A DNA stretch of 64,000 nucleotides from Haematococcus lacustris (lineage: Eukaryota > Chlorophyta > Chlorophyceae > Chlamydomonadales > Haematococcaceae), in the NCBI GenBank assembly GCA_030144725.1, contig JASKMD010000017.1:10671036-10735035 (forward strand), read 5' to 3'. The notes under the pieces were generated by a model. The model was not told the DNA's origin, made no database searches, and saw only the letters and a list, made by a program, of their open reading frames with translations. The position numbers and the translations under genes are program-made. This document shows positions 12,530 through 23,888 of this stretch, one piece after another (the stretch's first letter is position 1; each line of letters begins with the position of its first letter).

Positions 12530-13600
12530 TTGTCCCTCACTAGGGCCTCCACTTGAGCCGGACCAGTAGTGGCCACTAGCAGCCACTACCGGGGATACTA
12601 GTGGGCAATAGTGGCCCGACTCAGATGGTGTTAATGGGCTGTGTGGAGTATACCCAATGCACATGGACATGGTGCACGAGTGCCTACCACCTACAGCATT
12701 GCCTGACCCGTTAGGGCTATAGTGTAGAGTTGGCACGACCTCCATGTACCGATTGTAAGCTGGTGACAGCTGAAATGGTCACATACTACTGTGCCTCAGC
12801 AGGCTGTTGCTGCTGTTGCTGGGCCTTGGGAGGCTTGTCTCGCAGCCGATTGTACCCCAAGCCAGGGTACTCCTTGCCCTTGGCTGGCAGCGCTCCCTGG
12901 TCTGGCCAGTAGCACAGCTCCAGCGGCCGCGACCTACTCTCCCCAATGCGCTGCATGTTTCATGCTACATTGCAGTCTCTGTCCAACTGCCTGCCTGGCT
13001 GTGGTGCTGGCTTGGCTTTGACAGCCTTGCCCTTAGTGGGCTGGGTAGGCTCAGCTGCCTGCTCAGCCTTGGTGCGCTTGGCTGACGGGGGAGTGCTAGG
13101 CCCAGGCTCTGAGGCTGCTGGCTGTGTGGCTGCCTGGCTGCTGCATGGGGCCTGTGGGGGCTGACGGGGGGGCACTATTGGGCACCACAACAGGCCCTGC
13201 ACAGGCTGGTCACGCTGTTGGCTCCAGGCTGGGCGCAGCAGGCGTTGTTCCACCTGCCCTGGTAGGGGCTTCCAGCCTGCACCCCTGGTGGGCTGCTCAT
13301 GGTCCAGCTCCTCCTCACAGGGTTGCTGGCCATTCACTGCTGAGCTGACCCGGGTGGTGCGGTGCTCATCCACTAGCACCACCATGCCCTGCCGCTGGTC
13401 TGTGCCCCTGGGCCTGCACACCACCTTGCAGCAGGCCTGCGTCAGCACCCCACCCACCCCCAGTGCCAGCTGCGCCAAAGAACACCACCAGCTGCTTGGC
13501 ACGGCCATGGCGCTCCATGGACAACTCCGTGTAACCTCCGTGCAGGTGCTATCTTTCAGCGCAAGAGGGTGCACTAGGGGCAGTACAGCCCACACAATGC
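12530..13600 (-). pseudogene. Fanzor-like C-terminal pseudogene
   Basis: On the minus strand: KQLVVFFGAAG near 13490, then a RuvC-II-like VVLVDEHRTTRVSSAVNG, then LLWCP, a 50-residue Pro/Lys-rich insert and DRDCNVA near 12965. The C-terminal Lys/Leu tail lies at 12940-12800 and the conserved 3' tail at 12730-12530. Comparison with the copy at 17050 suggests an 8-bp deletion near 13430 that shifts the frame ahead of RuvC-II. The 5' two thirds are missing. Confidence 0.75.
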
Positions 13601-13639
13601 ACCTCAGCTGTGTGGAGATCCTAGTTAGTGACAGCTAAG

Positions 13640-14067
13640 TGCTGACGCATCTGATCGTAACCTACAGCCAACCGAAGTAAGCCAACCTGAGCATGTTGTA
13701 TGCATCGTACGACCCCTGTCCTGTGTGTACAACATGAACGGCATTTACACAAACTCAGTCTGACACCGGATCCAATAGCAAGCTTGCGTCTCAAGCACAT
13801 TTTTGGAAGGCGCCACAGGCTTCAGGCCAGGCACAACCATCAGCGGGATACAGCGCAATCGGACGATTGCAACGTACCAGGCGCAACTGCCATCCGTGGC
13901 CTATGGGCTCCGTTCGTCAAAATTTCGTCAAACTCAGGGCGTGTCATAGCTGAACGTCATTTACACAAACTCAGTCACACAAACATTTACACAAATGCAG
14001 ACACCGGATTGGAACAGGGGCCTCGCAGCAAGGTCGGCGAAAGCTGGCATGTAACCTCTTGCAGCAC
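13640..14067. other. Intergenic; paired direct repeats
   Basis: No gene seen. A 19-bp sequence (CATTTACACAAACTCAGTC) occurs at 13742 and 13958, each followed within about 40 bp by GACACCGGAT. Confidence 0.4.
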
Positions 14068-15995
14068 TTATGCGAGAACCGGTGGCAGGTGCAGGTGACG
14101 CGGGATGTGGGGCACGGCCTCGTCCCACGGACCATTGATTTTGGCCTTGTACTTGTGGATGCTCACCAGTAGCGCCGGGCAGACAAAGGTCAGCGCGAGG
14201 ACGCAGGCCATGAACAAGGAGCTGGCATTGAGCGACAGCGGCACCAGCAGCCAAGCCGCGGCGCAAACTAGGCCGGCGGTGGTAGCTACATGGCAGCTGG
14301 CAGACGCGGCCCTGATGTAGCGCCGCACGAACGGCGACAGCATGAACGACAGAAGGGAGAAAAGGACTTGGGCGAACTGCACGAAATGGCAGGATGGGGT
14401 GGCTGCTTAGCCAGTGAAAAGGGCAGCTGGCTTGCACGACACCACCTGGTGAGGCATGAGCTGACGAGTTGCATACGGCAGTGGTGGCACTACTGGCATG
14501 CTGCTCACCACGTGCAGCTCGGAGGGCATGGTGCTGGATAAGAGCACTGAGGCCAGGACAGCGGCAGCCAAGGCCAGCGCACCACTGAGGCGATCCGTGA
14601 CGCTGTTCACAAAGCTGTGCATGCACGCATGCACACATCAACATGCCACTGTTACGTGCATGCAGGCAACAGCCAAGCCTTTGCGCCAGCCTTTCACACA
14701 GCTGACCTTCAACATGAATAAGGCACATGCAGCCCCATAACTTATAACCACGCGACCCACCACCAGGCCTGCTACTCTGCCTGCCTCATCATCCTCATCA
14801 TTACATGACATTTGCCGTCATGCACTCCTATTGTGTACCGCTGGCGTCGCTGCAGCACAAGAGGGTAAGGACTCCACCAGTTCAAGCTCGCTTGCCTTGG
14901 CCCCCGCCCTCACTTGTAGTCGTGCAGGAACAGGTGCGCCGTCATCAACGCCACGCTTAGCGCTATGATGCTGTCGGTGGCGATGGTGGCAGCCAGGGTG
15001 CGCAGCATTGGCGACAGGCACGCCACGCCACCCACCAGCAGGGCCCCCTGCCGGGCGCCTCGCACCTGCACCACACCCAACCATGAATGTGCATGCATGC
15101 TAGGGCCACAGTGTCACCTGGGCCCATGCAGCAGGACTGCAAAGCTAGTACAGATTGGGGCAGCCACTTGCAGCAGGTTACCTTCTCTGCTGCCGCAGCA
15201 GGGAAAGCAAGAGGCATGACCTTACTGTTGTAGAGCGTGACATGGGGTGACATGAAAGAATGAGTAGACCCTACAAAAAGGAAGAGTGACGTGGGCCTGG
15301 CCAGCCTGCATACCCTGCCTGTGTGCAGGAGTGACTGAGTCACATGCTATGGCTGCTCCTGACAAGTGTCATGATTCAGGGTACAGCATGGTGCAGCACT
15401 TCCCCTGGCGCTCGCAACCAAGACCACCGTGCGCCACACAGCACAGCGCAGCGCTACCTGGCTCACAGCCCACGGCCCTGTGATGGTCAGCATGGGCGTG
15501 CCCAACCAGGCAGCATCAACCCACCAGGGATCCGCCCAGCAGGTGGCCCCCTAGGGCAGCACATGTGATGTAGCCTGCAGCCATGTCCAGCAGGAACTGC
15601 CAGGTCACATCGCATGTGCACAAATGTAAGCAAACGCAGCCACTGCCCTGCTCACCTGCTGTCATGAGTAGCGTGCAGGTGAGCAGCAGGTGTGTGGCAT
15701 CCAAGATGCCAGCTTTGAGTTGTGCCGCAACGGCACAGCTAGCCACCACCACTGCCAGCTGCTGCGTTATGGCGCAGGAGGACAGCACTACTGGCCAGTA
15801 TTGGCGTCGGGGCACTGCTGCATTGACCACCAACTCGACCAGGAAGGAAGGGGGGGTGTAGCTGTCTGGGAAAGGCTGTTGCTTCCATAGCACCTTCTCC
15901 CACAACTGCCCTGTCTGCGGCTGTGCTTTATTATCGCTGCAGTACTCGGCCCCTTGTGACACCAGGAGCTTATCCGGGCCCTCACTGACGTGCAT
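14068..15995 (-). CDS. PIGC: GPI-GlcNAc transferase subunit C (PIG-C/GPI2)
   Basis: A subunit of the ER complex that moves GlcNAc to phosphatidylinositol, the first step of GPI-anchor synthesis. Exons on the minus strand, all phases agreeing: 15995-15656, 15574-15525, 15065-14914, 14614-14509 and 14376-14068, giving 318 residues, the usual length for the family. Recognised family blocks: VLWKQQPFPDSYTPPSFL near the N-terminus, YWPVVLSSCAITQQLAVV, LSPMLRTLAATIATDSI, HLFLHDY, ASVLLSSTMPSELHV and the closing KINGPWDEA. About eight hydrophobic segments are visible. The start is the first ATG upstream of the WKQQPF block in this frame; a slightly earlier start cannot be excluded. The gene stands alone, with element debris on both sides. 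Confidence 0.92.
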
Positions 15996-16264
15996 GGCCA
16001 CTACAACGATGTCTCCCCCGCATTATTGCTTGGCTCTAAGCTGTTCGCTTCACTTTGCGCAGCGGTGGCATGCCATGCTCAGCATTGCGCGTGCGCCGTG
16101 AACGTAAACACATGTGCGAGTGACATGCGGTCAGTACAAGCTGTGCACATGTGTACAAACGTTACACATTTCTTGGGGAAGATCCGGCACTTCGTCGCTG
16201 CTAGTCAGGGGTGCGTTATTTCAGCCCCATTCAACCCGATAGTTCGTGTAAGGTTTGCGAGCAG

Positions 16265-16540
16265 GCCAGCACCTCCCTCATCAGCCCGCCAAGGCAGAAT
16301 GAAGTCCCCTCATTAAGGGTGGTGTTTTGTCAATGTCGAGTTATGTTCCCGTGCACATGGCATGGGCGCCTACCACCTACACTATTGCCTGACCGCTGAC
16401 AGGGCTATAGTTTGGGCCAGGGAACTCCTTGCCCTTGGCTGGCATTCTCACAGGGATGCTGGCCACTCACTGCTGAGCCGACCGCTGGTCCAACAGCTGA
16501 CTGCTGACTGCTGGTGCAAAACTCATCCTCTAGCACCAGC
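16265..16540 (-). pseudogene. Fanzor-family 3' tail fragment
   Basis: Matches the conserved 3' tail seen at 9255-9440 (GAGGGAGGTGC block, CATTAAGGG, the GTGCACATGGCATGG stretch, CTATTGCCTGACC). It then jumps at about 16445 to scraps of the RuvC-II region. Internally deleted and non-coding. Confidence 0.55.
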
Positions 16541-16924
16541 CTGCCCCACCCACCCCCGCCGCCCAAGGTGCTGTCTTACAACGTCTTTGCCCCTGATCTT
16601 TGCCCCTGGGCCTGCACACCACCTTGCAGCAGGCCCGCAGCACCGTTTAAGCACCCCACACCCCTGAGGCTGCACTGACTGCCTGGGTGACGCCGGGGTT
16701 GATGCCCACCCCATTCTGCGTGGATGGATCAATGTCGACCTGATTGAAAACCCTGGTTGGCCAGCTTGCCTGTGCTGAAGCACTGTCCCAGTGGGCCTCG
16801 CATGCTGGCTCAGTGGTGAAGGCTGCATGTTTCTCCTTGGACAGTCCCAGCTGCATGCATACCCCAGGTCCCAAGACACAGGTGGGTTGCCTGGCAGTCG
16901 CCAGCTGCAAGCGGCTTGCTGTAA

Positions 16925-17990
16925 GCCGGCAGCGCCCTTTGGAGGTGCTATTAAGAGGTGCGAGAGTGAGTGACATCGCCTCCTGGGTATAAGTAGGTAT
17001 CAGCAGGTGTGAGCTGATATGAGCCTAGTGGCGAAATGCCTCCGCAGATTCTTTGGCGCAGTGGGCATTGGCACTGGGGGTGGGTGGGGTGCTGATGCGG
17101 TGCTGCGTGCCTGCTGCAAGGTGGTGTGCAGGCCCAGGGGCACAGACCAGCTGAGGGGCAGGGTGGTGCTTGTGGTGTAGCACAGCACCACCCGGGTCAG
17201 CTCCACAGTGAGTGGCCAGCAGCCCTGTGAGAGCCAGCTGAACAAACGCAGGGCCACCAGGCCTGCAGACTGGAAGCCCCCAGCAGGGCAGGTGCACCAC
17301 TGCCTAGTGCGCGCAGCCTGGAGCCAGCAGCGTGACCAGCCGGTGAGGGGCCTGATGTGGTGCCCAATAGTGGCCCCCCGCAAGCCCCCACAGGCCCCAT
17401 GCAGCAGCCAGGAAGCCTCACAGCCAGCAGCCTCAGAGCCTGGGCCCAGCACCCCCCTGCCAGCCAAGCGCAGGTAGCGCACCAAGGCTGAGCCGTCGGC
17501 TGAGCTCACCAAGGGCAAGGGCAAGGCTGCCAAAAGCCAAGCCAGCACCACAGCCAGGCAGGTGGTTGGACAGGGACTGCAATGCGGCATTGAACATGCA
17601 GCGCATTGGGGAGAGCAGGTGGCGGCCACTGGAGCTGTGCTGGTGGCCTGAGCAGGGGAAGCTGCCAGCCAAGGGCAAGGAGTACCCAGGCCTGGGCTAC
17701 AAGCGGCTGCGAGACAAACCACTCAAGACCCAGTCCGCTGAGGCAGAGCAGTGTGCCCTGTCTCTTGAGCTGTCATCAGCTTACACTTAGTGCATGTTTG
17801 TCATGCCAACTCTACATCATAGCCCTCCGGGGTCAGGCAATAGTGTAGGTGGTAGGCGACCATGACCATGTGTATGCCATGTCTTAGCCATGTGCATGCC
17901 ATGTGACGGGAACACCACACAGACAAAACACCGTCTTGTAGTGGTCCGTAAATAGTGTTCGACTGCAATGAAGGCTCAAGGTTGAGAGCC
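16925..17990 (+). pseudogene. Fanzor-like pseudogene with leader repeat
   Basis: Plus-strand copy. The leader repeat (16925-17040) runs directly into FFGAVGIGTGGGWGADAVLRACCKV, the region just ahead of RuvC-II. The box itself is destroyed: the catalytic Asp-Glu pair is replaced by Val and a TAG stop near 17178. After this come GLMWCPIVAP, the Pro/Lys-rich insert with another stop near 17476, a frameshifted RuvC-III region near 17580, the Lys-rich C-terminal tail (17640-17760) and the 3' tail (17760-17990). A dead copy, useful for reconstructing the frame of its relatives. Confidence 0.75.
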
Positions 17991-18258
17991 AAGGTGCTGC
18001 ATGCATACCCAAGTGAAGATCTCAGCTGTCCAGCTTGGGCCTGGCCACAGGGGTGAGGATCGCCAAGTGTGCGAATGAGGCGCTGATTAACTTCACAAAC
18101 ATCACTTGACCACAATGGCAACCAGTTGCCCTGGCTGTGGAAGCTGCCGATGCTAGGGAAGCATGGCAGTAGCGGAACTGTTGCATGGAGCGGAACGAGA
18201 GCCGACAGGGAGGATGGGTTGAGCAATCACACACGAATCAACGCGATCGCTGCGCAAG

Positions 18259-20061
18259 ATGTCATCCCTGGTCCGCAAGACCGTCCCAAGCAACCCGCAC
18301 CTTGCATCAGCAAGATCGGGTGGAGCAGTGCAGCCACCTGTCAGGCGTCATGAGCATCGGACCAGCAACAACTGGGCTAAGGTGCCACGTCAGCGAGAGC
18401 TGATTGGCCCAGGCTTTCTGGCACTACAGGCACTACGCCCTCCCAGACGCCCATTATGTGCATTACTCAAACCTGCTCTGCTTGCCTGCACACAGGGTCC
18501 TGCCATGCTTGCCGCAGTGGTGGCGCTGACATCTGGTTTCCTCCCATTCACACCGCCACCACCATCCCATGCTGCACAGGAACTCAAGGTCAGGGAGCAG
18601 TATGCTGTGAAGCCTGCTGCGATACACAGGTTGATACAGATATCTGTGCTTGCACATCTGCGGCACGTTTGTGCGTAAGGGTCCCCCTTGCATTGTGACA
18701 GTGTTGGCTTGTCAGCACCTTGGCTTTCAATCGGATGCGGCTCTTGCTCCACGGTACTGGGCCGCTTCCTCGGAGGCATTGCGCCACTAGGCTCATATCT
18801 GCTCACACCTGCGCATACCTACTTATACCCAGGAGGCGATGTCACTCACTCTCGCACCTCCTAAGGGCACCTCCAAAGGGCAAGCCTCCAAAGGGCAAGC
18901 CTCCAAAGGGCCACCTGTCCACCGCCAGCCAGTTGGCTTGTCAGCAGTGGCTCCTCTCTCCTGACTCTCACATGGGAGAAAAAGATTCATGGTGGTGTGA
19001 TGCGGCTTGCACGAGTGCAGACTGATACAACTCAAGGCTGTTGGCTTGATACAACTCAAATGCTGCGTAGCATACACGGCTGTGCTACAGTCTGCTGATC
19101 CTGGTCCTTGGGCCAACTCTTGCAGCCGCGTGCAGCCCAGGTCCAGGTACTCCCTGCCTGTGACTGATGGTGTGGGATTATCACAAGCACAGCACTAGCA
19201 TAGCCAACCCATGCCGTCACATGGGGTAGCATGGTTAAAGAGTTGGGGAATGCAAGAAGCCTGCTCCCAATGAGATGCTGGTTTCATCACTGCGCCTTGC
19301 ATGATTCTTTGCCTCCATTTGTCTTACATTGAGCTGCACACCATGTATGCACTCCCTGCATGAAGCGCAGGGATCAGAGAAGCGCCAGGCAGAGGTTGCA
19401 CGTCGCAAAGCCGTCCTTGCTGAAACGTGGGTGTGCCTGCCTGCTTTGATTAGATGTGGCTGATGTCTTTTCCATATCTGCTTGGCCTGACTGGTGGCTT
19501 GGTGGCTGTGGCAACCTGGCAGGCGAGCCAAGGCGGAGGCTAACCTGATGAGCGGGAAAGAGGCGATGCAAGCTAAGATTGCAGCCGCAGAGGCAAAGGT
19601 GGACGAGGGCAATGGTGCGTGGGACGCTTGCCATCATGCACATGCACGCTTGACACTAGGCACAATTGTGTTCTTGCAGCACTCATGGGGCACATGGACG
19701 TGGCCACAAGGTTGGCTGGATGGATGGAGGCATGTTGAATGGAGGCTGAGAAAGCAGGGGTGGTGAAGGGCTTCTCATCGCTACTGGGGGCAAGGCCAAG
19801 CATCCAGACCAGGCTGGCTGTTGCAGTAGTGTGAAGCATCATCAGTGTGAGGCACCCTGTCACTTGCCTCGCCCTGCGACCTCGCCCGACATCATCTGTC
19901 TTGCATTGTGATTCTTGCAATGCATGTGTGCTCTTCCATACACAATTGCAGAAGCCCGGCGGCGACTAGCAGAGGAGCGTTCGCAAGTAGTCAGCTCGCA
20001 AAGCTTGCAAGCGTATGACACTGCTGCAGCCAAGGCGGTCCAAGTTGCGCCGCCTCTGTGA
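18259..20061 (+). CDS. Small helical protein, probable plastid targeting
   Basis: Five exons with matching phases: 18259-18381, 18496-18588, 19371-19426, 19523-19614 and 19952-20061, giving 157 residues. Residues 1-41 are Arg/Ser-rich and lack acidic residues until late, like an algal transit peptide. Residues 42-70 form a hydrophobic stretch ending PPPPSHAAQ, like a thylakoid-transfer signal with an Ala-x-Ala cut site. Residues 73-150 are almost all Ala, Glu, Lys, Arg and Gln, predicting one long helix or coiled coil. I do not recognise the family. It could be a thylakoid-lumen or membrane-anchored helical subunit; that is inference. Intron 18589-19370 contains a copy of the dispersed leader repeat. 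The consistent splice phases across four junctions are the main reason to believe it. Confidence 0.7.
18690..18910 (-). repeat. Dispersed leader repeat in an intron
   Basis: Copy of the sequence at 1-135 and 7081-7260, inside intron 18589-19370. On the minus strand it has TATAAGTAGG and an ATG opening MPPRKRPSTVEQEPHPIES. The 3' edge carries two extra copies of an AAGCCTCCAAAGGGC unit (18880-18910). A weak Fanzor-tail scrap lies at 19075-19170. Confidence 0.65.
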
Positions 20062-20449
20062 AAGGCCTCGTCATATGGGCCGGGGCGTATGTGCTGCTCG
20101 AAGCAGTACTCCCACACCAGCCTGCCAGTTTGTGTGCAGTTGAACGCTGTCTGCAGGGGACACCCTGCAACGCCCCCCTAAGGCAGCCAGCAAGCTTCAC
20201 CACCTACAAGCAGCAGCCAGGCAGCTAACAGCAACCTCGACACCAAGACCTGCCATGGCTGAGGAATCTCCTCAGGCCAGGCCACTTCCGCCAAACATGG
20301 GACGTTGTACATGTTGTGTTTGTTCTTGCAGTGGTGTACACTGACTGCAAGGGTTGCTGCAGGTTGGCACTGTCCCTATTGATGGACACCACGTTTGATT
20401 ATTGGGTACCATGATTCCAAGGCCGTCCGTGTCATGTTGACCGCCAGCC

Positions 20450-20705
20450 TACAAATGGTAGTCCTTGCTTGCTTGATCTTGCTTTGCCAATAGCAGGTTC
20501 GCTGCCCCACGCCAAGGTTTGACATTGGTGGCTGGCCATCGTACAGGCGCAGCACCTGCACCTCCCACCTGTCTCATGCACAATGAGTGGAACTGAAGGA
20601 AGTTGCCGCCCCACACTGACCAGGCGCACCTGTACACCATATGTTGGGAAGGGCAGTCTCTCAACTGCTGACAGTCAAGCTCAACATGTGGCACCACTGT
20701 GGCAA
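20450..20705 (-). repeat. Second copy of the exon-like repeat upstream of the Fanzor relic
   Basis: Minus-strand relative of 1870-2010, here longer (RLVSVGRQLPSVPLIVHE and flanking sequence). It again lies head to head with a basic Fanzor-like N-terminus (20757). The gene-free stretch 20062-20450 before it shows nothing recognisable. Confidence 0.5.
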
Positions 20706-20756
20706 GGCACACCCATGGGTTGTGTTGGAGTAGGTGTCCGTAAGTCGCGAGAGTGA

Positions 20757-21700
20757 GTGGAGACAGTCGCGAAGTGCCGTCTACTACAAAGCGCGATGAA
20801 GGGCAAGAAGCGCAAGGGCGCGGATGAGCCCAAACAGCTTAAACTCAAGGTGCCCAAGCCCAAGAGAAAGCCTGGTGCGCGTGACAAAGTGGGCTGGGGA
20901 GGCCCTGTCTCGCCAAAAGGTGTTCATTACTCCATGAAAATGAGCTGTGAAAACCCTAACATAGAGCCCAAATTGCTTGATGAAGACGTCACAGACGTCT
21001 CGAAGCATAGCGGTGCAATGACTAGCAAGAAGCGGAAAGGCACCGCCAAGCAAAAGCAGCGCCCGGGAAGACGCCCGCGATACCAAGGTTTGACTTAGTG
21101 CGCTCCGCCCACACTGTGTGGGCTCCACGCTGTGTGAGAAGCCATCGCTGCTGTTTGTGCCAGCGCAGTCCTCGTTCGCAACAAGGCATGCAACGAGAAA
21201 AGCGGAGGGAGAAGTGGAAACTGAGCGGCGTCAGGTAAATGGCCAATCCCGCATATATTTTGTCCATGCTTTGTGTCCCAGCCTTGGGGCCCAGCTTTGT
21301 GTCTTCGCCATCAACAAGCTCTGTCTGTGCTCATCATGCTCAGGCTAATCAGCTCATGAAAGCCAAGGGCAAAGGTAAGGCCAAGGGCGAGCCTTATAAA
21401 GCCAAGCCAGCACCACAGTCAGGCAGGTGCCTGGACAGGGACTGCAATGCGGCATTGAACATGCAACGCATTAGGAAGAGCGAGTGGCGCCCGCTGGAGC
21501 TTGAGCTGCCAGCAAAGGGCAAGGAGTACCCTGAGCTGGGCTACAAGCGGTTGCGTGACAAGCCACCCAAAACCCAGCAGCAGCAGCAGCAGCAGCCTGT
21601 GGCATTGAGGAGAGCAGGTGGCGGCCACTGGAGCTGTGCTGGTGGCCAGAGCAGGGAGCGCTTCAGTAGCCTGCTCTCGGCCTGCTCTTGGAGCAATCGG
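20757..21700 (+). pseudogene. Composite Fanzor-like relic (two N-termini plus C-terminus)
   Basis: 20757-20930 repeats the basic start seen on the minus strand at 1827 (KGKKRKGADEPKQ...). It is followed at 20945-21098 by a second, different basic segment (EPKLLDEDV...TSKKRKGTAKQKQRPGRR) that recurs in decayed form at 35215-35440. After about 250 bp without similarity, 21355-21600 gives a Lys-rich spacer, a complete RuvC-III-like box (DRDCNAALNMQRIRKSEW) and the tail ELPAKGKEY...YKRLRDKPPKTQ with a glutamine run. RuvC-I and RuvC-II are missing. Confidence 0.65.
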
Positions 21701-21853
21701 TCGCATGTGATGGTTTTACCACTCAGGCAAATTAGTAACAGCATTTTTGAGATTCGGAGCCTCGGACTTGGTACATAGTCAAATGAAGGCATTGTAAGAT
21801 TGGGGGTTGAAACTAAAATTCGTGATTTTGCGCGGTTGGTGAGATACGGCCAT

Positions 21854-22315
21854 GCTACAGTACTGTAGGTATCTACAGTACTGTCGGGGTACCTCGCGAA
21901 TACACGAACAGTACTGTAGACACCTACAGTACTGTAGGCACCTACAGTACTGTAGGTGTCTACAGTACTGTCGGGGTACCTCGAGAGACCATTTACAGTA
22001 CTGTAGACAGCTACAGTACTGTAGACACCTACAGTACTGTAGACATCTACAGTACTGTAGACATCTACAGTACCTCGAGGTACCTCGAGGTACCTCGAGA
22101 GACCACTTACAGTACTGTAGGTACCTCGAGGTACCTCGAGAGGCCATTTACAGTACTGTAGGTACCTACAGTACTGTAGACATCTACAGTACTGTAGACA
22201 TCTACAGTACTGTAGACACCTACAGTACTGTAGGCATCGACAGTACTGTAGACATCTACAGTACCTCGAGGTACCTCGAGGTACCTCGAGAGACCACTTA
22301 CAGTACTGTAGCCTT
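21854..22315. repeat. Array of a 14-bp perfect palindrome, array 1
   Basis: Repeated CTACAGTACTGTAG (identical to its reverse complement) spaced by 3-5 bp, alternating with runs of GGTACCTCGAG that are themselves palindromic. Two halves (about 21854-22110 and 22110-22315) share the same order of blocks. Confidence 0.9.
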
Positions 22316-22384
22316 TAAGCACTTAGAAAATTTCTGGCATCCGTCCAACACTTAGTCGCATCATCGTGTAGCCGGTATTGCAGC

Positions 22385-22586
22385 GATGGCATCGCACGAG
22401 GTTACCCATACTCGCAGCCGCATCTAGCCCATACTCGCAGCCACATACTCGGCAATCAACCTCGCGGCCACACAGCTGGTCCACAGATGGCATCGCACGA
22501 GGTTACCCATACTCGCAGCCACATCTAGCCCATACTCGCAGCCACATACTCGGCAATCAACCTCGCGGCCACACAGCTGGTCCAGC
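22385..22586. repeat. Two-copy 101-bp tandem repeat
   Basis: Two nearly identical units (22385-22484, 22486-22586), each with GATGGCATCGCACGAGG, CATACTCGCAGCC and AACCTCGCGGCCACACAGC. Confidence 0.85.
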
Positions 22587-22624
22587 AGCGCAGAAGCATA
22601 CCTGTGAGGCAGCTCGGTGCGAGG

Positions 22625-22760
22625 ATCTCACCTCGCAGCCAGCCTCGCAGCCATTTTCCTCGCAGCCAGCCTCGCAGTCAGTTTCGCAGCCAGCCTCGCA
22701 GCCAGCCTCGCAGCCAACATCGCAGCTAGCCTCGCGGCCAGTTTCCTCGCAACGATTCTC
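22625..22760. repeat. CCTCGCAGCCAG minisatellite
   Basis: About eleven degenerate copies of a 12-bp CTCGCAGCCAGC-type unit. Open frames through it (SQPASQPASQ) reflect the repeat. Confidence 0.75.
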
Positions 22761-22997
22761 CGCAATGAATCGCAAGCATTGATGCACCAACGCAAGGCAG
22801 GTGCAACGTGTTGTGAGCAGCGAAGAGGCCAGACGGACTATGGTAAGAGCTTAGGACCAAGGTAAGAGCTTAGAAGGAGCTAGCATTGCGCAGCATAGCC
22901 CTTAGTATCCAGCCTAACCGCTACCACACCTGGTTGCTGCAGGTCTTACAATCACGCCTAGAACCCCCCTGATTACCACCCCCTCCCAGTCCCCCTC

Positions 22998-23057
22998 ACC
23001 ACCACCACCACCACCACCACCACCACCACCACCACCACCACCACCACCACCACCACC
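22998..23057. repeat. (CCA)n microsatellite
   Basis: About 20 CCA triplets, about 50 bp before the AGCCC array. Confidence 0.95.
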
Positions 23058-23105
23058 ATTTCATCACCTCTCACAACGTTCCCACTGTTGCCTCCCTTGT
23101 GTTGC

Positions 23106-23888
23106 AGCCCAGCCCAGCCCAGCCCAGCCCAGCCCAGCCCAGCCCAGCCCAGCCCAGCCCAGCCCAGCCCAGCCCAGCCCAGCCCAGCCCAGCCCAGCCC
23201 AGCCCAGCCCAGCCCAGCCCAGCCCAGCCCAGCCCAGCCCAGCCCAGCCCAGCCCAGCCCAGCCCAGCCCAGCCCAGCCCAGCCCAGCCCAGCCCAGCCC
23301 AGCCCAGCCCAGCCCAGCCCAGCCCAGCCCAGCCCAGCCCAGCCCAGCCCAGCCCAGCCCAGCCCAGCCCAGCCCAGCCCAGCCCAGCCCAGCCCAGCCC
23401 AGCCCAGCCCAGCCCAGCCCAGCCCAGCCCAGCCCAGCCCAGCCCAGCCCAGCCCAGCCCAGCCCAGCCCAGCCCAGCCCAGCCCAGCCCAGCCCAGCCC
23501 AGCCCAGCCCAGCCCAGCCCAGCCCAGCCCAGCCCAGCCCAGCCCAGCCAGCCAGCCCAGCCCAGCCCAGCCCAGCCCAGCCCAGCCCAGCCCAGCCCAG
23601 CCCAGCCCAGCCCAGCCCAGCCCAGCCCAGCCCAGCCCAGCCCAGCCCAGCCCAGCCCAGCCCAGCCCAGCCCAGCCCAGCCCAGCCCAGCCCAGCCCAG
23701 CCCAGCCCAGCCCAGCCCAGCCCAGCCCAGCCCAGCCCAGCCCAGCCCAGCCCAGCCCAGCCCAGCCCAGCCCAGCCCAGCCCAGCCCAGCCCAGCCCAG
23801 CCCAGCCCAGCCCAGCCCAGCCCAGCCCAGCCCAGCCCAGCCCAGCCCAGCCCAGCCCAGCCCAGCCCAGCCCAGCCCAGCCCAGCCC
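23106..23888. repeat. (AGCCC)n pentanucleotide array
   Basis: About 156 near-perfect copies, with one interruption near 23547 (AGCCAGCC). It begins immediately after TTGTGTTGCAG, which looks like a 3' splice site. The same unit on the other strand (GGGCT) forms the arrays at 56434 and 61127. Open in all frames, so ORFs here carry no meaning. Confidence 0.98.

Noticed and set aside
15220..15270. Extra PIG-C exon (THSFMSPHVTLYNS)
   Set aside because: Frames do not fit between the phase-0 ends at 15525 and 15065, which join directly to give a normal-length protein.
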